Assembly (NCBI RefSeq): GCF_018449635.1
Contig: NZ_JAAVUV010000003.1
Coordinates: forward strand, 248,001 to 312,000
Length of the DNA: 64,000 nucleotides
Origin: Caballeronia sp. dw_276
GTDB taxonomy: Bacteria > Pseudomonadota > Gammaproteobacteria > Burkholderiales > Burkholderiaceae
Direction: 5' to 3'
Shown here: piece by piece, positions 59,327 to 64,000 of the stretch
Layout of the letters: each line of letters starts with the position of its first letter
Position numbering within the stretch: position 1 is the stretch's first letter
The notes under the pieces: generated by a model
Database searches by the model: none
The model's input: the letters and a program-made list of their open reading frames with translations, nothing else
Told to the model about the DNA's origin: nothing
Made by a program: the position numbers and the translations under genes

Positions 59327-60796
59327 CTATTTCGCTTTTGGCGCGGCGTCCGACGCCGGTTTAGGTATATCTCGAACCACCATCAACCGCAGTTCGGTCA
59401 TGTCCTCGATCGCATATTTGACTCCCTCGCGTCCGAGCCCGGAGTCCTTGACACCGCCATACGGCATGTTGTCAACGCGGAACGACGGCACGTCGTTGAC
59501 CACCACGCCGCCCACCTCCAGCTCGTCCCAGGCGAGATTGACGTTCGAGAGGCTGTCGGAGAAAACGCCGGCCTGCAGGCCGAAGTCGCTGTCGTTGACC
59601 GTTTCGAGCGCCTCAGCGAAATCCGTGAACTTTTCGAGGATCGCAACCGGGCCAAACGCTTCCTTGCGATACAAATCCTGGTCGCGCTTCACCCCTTCCA
59701 GCAACGTGGCTTCGAACATGGCGCCGTCCACCTTCCCGCCCGCGATGATCTTCGCGCCATTCGACACGGCGCTTTCCATCCAGCCGGCCAGCCGTCTGGA
59801 TTCGGATTCCGAGATCATCGGGCCAACGAAGGTTTTTTCATCCTTGGGGTCGCCCATCTTCAACGACCTCGTTTTTGCGATGAGCTTTTCGCGCAACGCG
59901 TCGTAGATGTCGGCGTGCGCCAGGATGCGTTGCACCCCGATGCAACTTTGCCCCGATTGGTAAAACGCGCCGAACGTCAACCGGTCCACGACGTAATCCA
60001 GCCGGTCGGCCTGATCACGATCGACAATCGCCGCCGCGTTGCCGCCCAGCTCCAGAATGACCTTCTTCTTGCCCGCTTTTTTCTTCAGCTCCCAGCCGAC
60101 CGCCGGAGAACCGGTGAACGACAGCAAGCGAAACCGTTCGTCGGCAGTAAAAAGATCCGCGCCGTCGCGATGGGCCGGGAGAATTGAAAACGCGCCCTTC
60201 GGCAAATCCGTCTCGGCAAGCACTTCGCCCATGATTAGCGCGCCGACCGGCGTTCGGCTTGCGGGTTTGAGCACGAACGGACAGCCGGCGGCGATTGCGG
60301 GAGCAACCTTGTGCGCCGTGAGGTTCAACGGAAAATTGAATGGCGAGATGAACGAACACGGACCAATCGGCACGCGTTTGTAGTAGCCGTGGTATCCGGC
60401 GGCGCGTGGCGCGATTTCCAGATTGATCATGCCGCCGTCGATACGCACTGATTCCTCGGCCGCGACCCTGAAGGTATCGATAAGACGTGTCACCTCGCCC
60501 TTCGAATCGTTGATGGGCTTGCCCGCCTCTATGCACAGCGCTTCCGCGAGTTCATCGAAACGTTCGCGAAAACGCTTCACGCAATGATCGAGCACCGCTT
60601 GCCGCTGATACGGCTTGAATTCGCGCATTGCGCGCTGGGCGGCAACGGCGTGCCCGATTGCAGCATCGATTGCCTTCGCGTCCGCCATCGCCACGCGGGT
60701 CGCGACTTCGCCGCTGAATTTATCGGTAACTTCCAGGTCCGTGTTGGCCGCCACGGCTTCGTTCGCAAGATAGTACGGGTAGGTTTTCTTCAGCAT
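59327..60796 (-). CDS. Aldehyde dehydrogenase family protein
   Basis: This 489-residue NAD(P)+-dependent enzyme oxidises aldehydes to acids. The catalytic Cys285 lies in SGQSCIGVQR, and the general-base Glu is in KKVILELGGNAA; a cofactor loop reads FTGSPAVGW. The sequence groups with lactaldehyde/glyceraldehyde-3-phosphate type ALDHs (non-phosphorylating) rather than with betaine-aldehyde enzymes, but the substrate is not certain. The ATG at 60796 follows AGG. Two copies of the recurring intergenic motif lie 110-155 bp upstream. Confidence 0.87.
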   Translation of the reverse strand: MLKKTYPYYLANEAVAANTDLEVTDKFSGEVATRVAMADAKAIDAAIGHAVAAQRAMREFKPYQRQAVLDHCVKRFRERFDELAEALCIEAGKPINDSKGEVTRLIDTFRVAAEESVRIDGGMINLEIAPRAAGYHGYYKRVPIGPCSFISPFNFPLNLTAHKVAPAIAAGCPFVLKPASRTPVGALIMGEVLAETDLPKGAFSILPAHRDGADLFTADERFRLLSFTGSPAVGWELKKKAGKKKVILELGGNAAAIVDRDQADRLDYVVDRLTFGAFYQSGQSCIGVQRILAHADIYDALREKLIAKTRSLKMGDPKDEKTFVGPMISESESRRLAGWMESAVSNGAKIIAGGKVDGAMFEATLLEGVKRDQDLYRKEAFGPVAILEKFTDFAEALETVNDSDFGLQAGVFSDSLSNVNLAWDELEVGGVVVNDVPSFRVDNMPYGGVKDSGLGREGVKYAIEDMTELRLMVVRDIPKPASDAAPKAK

Positions 60797-60906
60797 GTCA
60801 GCCTCATACTCTGTTCAAAGTTGCGCGCTCGCGCGGCAGCCGCCGGTTCTTCGATGCAGGTCGCGGTTTGCGCGTGCCGACATCCCGATAGCAACCATAC
60901 TCCGGA

Positions 60907-60952
60907 TAGCCGTTCGATGCCGCGACGGCCCTTCACGTTAGCCATTCGGCCT
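60907..60952. promoter_or_regulatory. Tandem recurring motif upstream of aldehyde dehydrogenase (copies B1 and B2)
   Basis: TAGCCGTTCG at 60907-60916 and TAGCCATTCG at 60939-60948 are 32 bp apart, three helical turns. The second copy extends to CGTTAGCCATTCGGCCT at 60936-60952, which matches copy A at 16 of 17 bases. They lie upstream of the aldehyde dehydrogenase (minus) and are separated from mliC by a terminator. They could bind a dimeric regulator; this is inference. Confidence 0.45.
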
Positions 60953-60978
60953 ATATTTCCGGCAAACGGGCGGCAATA

Positions 60979-61014
60979 AAAAAGCCCGCTTCGACCAACA
61001 TCGAAACGGGCTTT
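60979..61014 (-). terminator. Intrinsic terminator after mliC
   Basis: AAAGCCCG and CGGGCTTT with inner TTCGA/TCGAA pairing make a long stem (one mismatch). On the minus strand it is followed by a T-run (TTTTATT). It lies about 25 bp after the mliC stop. Confidence 0.82.
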
Positions 61015-61039
61015 CAGGGCATATCAAACACGGACCGGA

Positions 61040-61435
61040 TCAGGTTCCAGTTTTGCACTCGGCAAGCATGGGCGCGGCTTTCGGGTCGGCGGTTTCGTCA
61101 GTGAGCGTGCCTTCCGGGCCTTTCGTCCACCACGTGTAGTGGTCGCCGACGTATTTCGCGCCGGACGCGGCGAGCACGTTGACAAACAGCATCTTGCGAT
61201 TGTCTACCGTGAGCAACGCGAAGCTCTGCTTGTTCTTCGTGTTCATGTACTGGACGGTCAGCACGTGACCGCCGTTGCACTTGTAGCGCAGCGTGTTCGT
61301 CGTTGCCGTCTGGATCTGGGGCACGGTCAGCGGCATGGCGAACGCCACCTGCGCTACAGACGCCAGACACAACGCGCCGAGGGTCGCAGCGATCTTTCTC
61401 CTGATTCCGTGCGTCCGTTCAAAAAATCGTTCCAT
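61040..61435 (-). CDS. MliC family protein (C-type lysozyme inhibitor-like)
   Basis: This 131-residue protein has a signal peptide with a twin-Arg-containing n-region (GIRRKIAATLGALCLASVAQVAFA), so it is exported to the periplasm. The mature part carries the MliC domain: YKCNGGHVLTVQYMN, SGAKYVGDHYTWWTKGPEG and a C-terminal Cys, giving the expected disulfide pair. MliC/PliC proteins inhibit C-type lysozymes at the active site. Unlike E. coli MliC it has no lipobox and so should be soluble. It lies 49 bp after the small lipoprotein gene and ends at a terminator. Confidence 0.82.
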   Translation of the reverse strand: MERFFERTHGIRRKIAATLGALCLASVAQVAFAMPLTVPQIQTATTNTLRYKCNGGHVLTVQYMNTKNKQSFALLTVDNRKMLFVNVLAASGAKYVGDHYTWWTKGPEGTLTDETADPKAAPMLAECKTGT

Positions 61436-61484
61436 CTCGATATCCCTTCGTTCGTGGTTTGTGCGGTCATGCGCCGCGCCGCAA

Positions 61485-61655
61485 TCAAGGATCGATTACC
61501 CCAGCGCACGCGTCGGTCGGCGCCGCCGCGACATGACCGACCACCGGCACGATCTTCAACCCCGCCGACGCGATACGGCACGGCGCCGCTGCCAACCCGC
61601 ACCCGCTCAATCCGACCACGACCGCGCACAACACGGCTACCACACACAATTTCAC
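61485..61655 (-). CDS. Small lipoprotein (56 aa), DUF6726-like
   Basis: This gene is easy to miss because it is short and starts with GTG at 61655. GGAGGT lies 5 bp upstream of the GTG. The product has a hydrophobic N-terminus and lipobox LSGC (Cys19), then a conserved-looking mature part (AAAPCRIASAGLKIVPVVGH, then a second Cys near the end). Similar proteins are, to my recollection, widespread in Burkholderia, where they carry a DUF name; the function is unknown. It sits between purT and mliC on the same strand, probably one transcript. Confidence 0.75.
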   Translation of the reverse strand: MKLCVVAVLCAVVVGLSGCGLAAAPCRIASAGLKIVPVVGHVAAAPTDACAGVIDP

Positions 61656-61718
61656 TTGAAACCTCCGTGCCGCCCGTGCGAAGCGCGTGGTGCGCGCGAG
61701 ACGGACAGCGTGTTGCCG

Positions 61719-62960
61719 TCATCGAATGGAGACGGGTCTTACCTTAGACGCTGCCAGCTTCGCGCGTTCCCGTGCTTCGTCAGTATTGCGTCCGGTCGCG
61801 AGCGCCACGCCCATGCGGCGTTTCGTAAAGCTTTCGGGTTTGCCAAAAAGGCGCAGGTCCGAATCCGGCACCGCGAGTGCCTCGGCCACGCCTTCGAAGC
61901 CGATGCCAGCTTCGTCGAGTCCACCGTAAATCACCGCCGATGCCCCCGGCGCGCGCAACGTCGTATCCACGGGAAGACCAAGGATCGCGCGCGCATGCAG
62001 GTCGAATTCCGAGAAACGCTGCGTGGCGAGCGTGACGAGACCCGTGTCATGCGGTCGCGGGCTGACCTCGGAGAACCAGACATCGTCGCCGCGCACGAAT
62101 AACTCGACGCCGAACAAGCCGCGACCACCCAGCGCCGTCGTGACTTTTTCCGCGACCTCGCGCGATTTCGCCAGCGCCGTCGCGCTCATGGCTTGCGGCT
62201 GCCACGATTCGACGTAATCGCCCGCTACTTGGACATGGCCGATCGGATCACAGAAATACGTCTGCAAATCGCCCGTTTGCGGACTGATCGCGCGCACGGT
62301 GAGCTGCGTGATCTCGTACTCGAAGTCGATAAACCCCTCCACGATCACGCGCCCGTGATTCACACGGCCGCCGGCCATGGCGTGCTGCCATGCGGGTTCA
62401 ATATCGGCCTCGCTCCTGAGCACCGACTGTCCCTTCCCTGACGACGACATCACCGGCTTCACCACACATGGAAAACCGATCTTGCCAATACCCGCCTTCA
62501 TTTCATCGAGCGAATCCGCGAAAGCGTAGGGCGACGTCGGCAGGCCGAGCGTTTCGGCAGCGAGGCGGCGAATGCCTTCGCGGTTCATCGTAAGCTGGGT
62601 CGCCCGCGCGGTCGGGATCACGACGGCAAGCCCCTCCACTTCGATTTCGGCCAGCGTGTCGGTTGCAATGGCCTCGATTTCCGGCACGATCAAATGCGGC
62701 TTCTCGGCTTCGATCAATGCGCGCAGCGCCGCGCCGTCGGTCATGTCGATCACGTGCGAGCGATGCGCGACCTGGTGGCCGGGGGCGTCGGCGTAACGGT
62801 CGACCGCGATGGTTTCCACGCCGAGCCGTTGCAGCGCAATGATCACTTCCTTGCCGAGTTCGCCCGCGCCGAGCAGCATCACGCGGGTCGCGCCGGCAGA
62901 AAGCGGTGTGCCGATGGTGCCAGCTTGAAAGGGGGACGCAGCGGACTTCGCGCTCTGCAT
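61719..62960 (-). CDS. purT: Formate-dependent phosphoribosylglycinamide formyltransferase
   Basis: This 413-residue ATP-grasp enzyme makes formyl-GAR from GAR, formate and ATP, an alternative to the folate-dependent PurN step of purine synthesis. The N-terminal fold begins [20 protein letters not shown], the ATP-binding region reads [18 protein letters not shown] (about residues 155-172), and [20 protein letters not shown] (about 275-295) holds the metal-binding Glu residues. The start at 62960 has GGAG 8 bp upstream; a longer frame to 63101 is disfavoured. It complements purD in the same pathway 31 kb away. Confidence 0.94.
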   Translation of the reverse strand: MQSAKSAASPFQAGTIGTPLSAGATRVMLLGAGELGKEVIIALQRLGVETIAVDRYADAPGHQVAHRSHVIDMTDGAALRALIEAEKPHLIVPEIEAIATDTLAEIEVEGLAVVIPTARATQLTMNREGIRRLAAETLGLPTSPYAFADSLDEMKAGIGKIGFPCVVKPVMSSSGKGQSVLRSEADIEPAWQHAMAGGRVNHGRVIVEGFIDFEYEITQLTVRAISPQTGDLQTYFCDPIGHVQVAGDYVESWQPQAMSATALAKSREVAEKVTTALGGRGLFGVELFVRGDDVWFSEVSPRPHDTGLVTLATQRFSEFDLHARAILGLPVDTTLRAPGASAVIYGGLDEAGIGFEGVAEALAVPDSDLRLFGKPESFTKRRMGVALATGRNTDEARERAKLAASKVRPVSIR

Positions 62961-63180
62961 GAATGCTCCGGAAAAAGAGGCCTGTAAAGCCCAGGATGTT
63001 AACACGCGGCCCCTTTGCAGACACGATTCGCAGCCCGTCCGGCAGCGCGTTTTCCCCTGCGGGAAAGGTCGCCGCGCATGACCTTTCTTTACACATCGCA
63101 ACGATTCCGATGCAAACGCCCTTGGTCAATCGCCTGATGAGTGCGATACCCTTACGGTTTTGCCAGCCTGAGGATATTTC

Positions 63181-63762
63181 ATGTCGATGCAGCCTTCCCG
63201 TTCGCGCCTGGCGCCCCATTCGGCGCGTAGCCACGTCCATGCTGCTTCCGCCCATTCCCGGCTCTCCATCGCGGCCTGTTTTTCGGCCGCGGCGCTCGTT
63301 CTGGGCGGCGCGCTCGCTGGCTGCACGTTGCCGACCCACCCGGACAGCGCCGCGCCGCCGACCGATCCGTACAATCCGGCCGCGACCCAGCTTCTCGACG
63401 ATACCCAATGGCAACTGTCCACCTGGACCGACGCAACCGGCCGTGCGCGCCAGATTCCGGACACCACGCCCATCACACTGAATTTATCGACGGATGGCGG
63501 CCAGCGCCGCGCAAACGGCTTCTCCGGATGCAACCGCTTTACCGGCACGTACGACCTGACCGATGGCAAGCTCTCGTTCGGCCCGCTCGCCAGCACGCGG
63601 ATGGCGTGTGCGCCCGGACCGGCAAGCGCGCTGGAACAGCCGTTCTTGCAAGGCTTGGCCGGTATCGACAAGACCGGGGTTCAGATGCGGCCGCCAAAGG
63701 AGTTGCAGATCACGCTGAAAACCGGCGACGTGCTGACGTTCAACGAACACACGCAACCCTGA
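63181..63762 (+). CDS. META domain-containing lipoprotein (HslJ-like)
   Basis: This 193-residue protein has an N-terminal signal helix with lipobox LAGC (Cys48), then a META domain with QWQLSTWTDATGRARQ, GFSGCNRFTGTYDLTDGKL and LASTRMACAPGP. META proteins such as HslJ are envelope stress or novobiocin-resistance factors of unknown mechanism. A ribosome-binding site GAGGA lies 7 bp before the ATG. The n-region is unusually long (about 28 residues, His/Ser/Arg-rich). It is divergent from purT across a 220 bp region. Confidence 0.82.
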   Translation: MSMQPSRSRLAPHSARSHVHAASAHSRLSIAACFSAAALVLGGALAGCTLPTHPDSAAPPTDPYNPAATQLLDDTQWQLSTWTDATGRARQIPDTTPITLNLSTDGGQRRANGFSGCNRFTGTYDLTDGKLSFGPLASTRMACAPGPASALEQPFLQGLAGIDKTGVQMRPPKELQITLKTGDVLTFNEHTQP

Positions 63763-63940
63763 GGACAATTTCTGCAGGGTGACGGCCGGGACCGGAAATC
63801 GAGAACTTGAGCGAGGTTCTTCGAATCATCTTCGGGTCCATGGCGGTTAAACTCGACAGTATGGTTTTATCTCTGGTTTAGCATTTTTCCGAGCCTTGGT
63901 TCGCTGCTCACATCGCTTACATCATTCCTGGTTCCTTGCA

Positions 63941-64000
63941 TGCACACGGTAGTTTTCGGCTGGTTCGGTATCTCGGCCGTCTGGTTCATCCCTCTTCTCT
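63941..64000 (+). CDS. Partial membrane protein gene (first 20 codons)
   Basis: An ATG at 63941 opens a frame that runs to the window edge and encodes a hydrophobic, Trp/Phe-rich N-terminus (MHTVVFGWFGISAVWF...), typical of a first membrane helix. No ribosome-binding site is clear. Too little is present to name the protein, and the start could be wrong. Confidence 0.35.

Noticed and set aside
63941..64000. Naming the partial gene at the right edge
   Set aside because: Twenty hydrophobic codons are too few to identify any membrane protein family.

Overview
The window is a 64 kb piece of a GC-rich chromosome that reads as Burkholderiaceae, most likely Paraburkholderia or Caballeronia. This rests on the gene order purD-hemF-nadD-rsfS-rlmH-maf-rng, the mdtABC efflux operon, the msbA/waaL core-oligosaccharide locus beside dnaE, and Burkholderia-type small lipoproteins. 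The genus is an inference from gene content; no rRNA or tRNA was found. Almost all of the sequence is ordinary chromosomal coding DNA. I saw no insertion sequence, prophage, CRISPR array or integrase.

Layout. 1-2788: recC, running off the left edge. 3013-10798: envelope and stress genes (FUSC transporter, small membrane protein, MscS channel, lipoprotein), plus a divergent pair made of a DecR-like Lrp regulator and a cysteine dioxygenase that share a well-preserved Lrp box. 10799-12285: an intergenic region with an orphan minus-strand terminator that suggests a small RNA, then an IclR regulator. 12728-20561: mdtA-mdtB-mdtC, with no outer-membrane channel gene. 20638-24796: an NAD(P)-binding protein convergent on kdpE-kdpD, which have no kdpFABC beside them. 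25064-27294: an SDR-mgsA-quinone oxidoreductase operon. 27634-35916: a housekeeping run (upp, yebC, purD, hemF, nadD, rsfS, rlmH, maf, rng). 35946-41560: two small unknown genes, an AT-rich intergenic block, a lone HAE1-type RND pump and two membrane proteins. 41606-51662: the lipid A-core/surface polysaccharide locus (msbA, waaL, a GT9 heptosyltransferase-like gene, tviB, a polysaccharide deacetylase, two GT4 genes and one GT2 gene). 51662-58841: dnaE, trhO-gluQRS and an RhlE-type helicase. 59327-64000: an aldehyde dehydrogenase, an MliC-like protein, a 56-residue lipoprotein, purT, a META-domain lipoprotein and the first 20 codons of a membrane protein.

Genes that appear to work together: the DecR-like regulator with cysteine dioxygenase (cysteine-level control); SDR, MgsA and quinone oxidoreductase (reactive-carbonyl metabolism); nadD to rng (NAD, ribosome and RNA maintenance); TrhO with GluQRS (both modify tRNA wobble position 34); and the eight-gene envelope polysaccharide cluster ending in msbA.

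I found no clear new multi-gene system. The observations most worth checking are a recurring intergenic motif (core TAGCC[AG]TTCGG), present twice 32 bp apart upstream of the aldehyde dehydrogenase; the orphan-terminator small RNA candidate near 11.1 kb; the isolated kdpDE with its own promoter; and an SDR lacking the usual Tyr/Lys active site next to methylglyoxal synthase.
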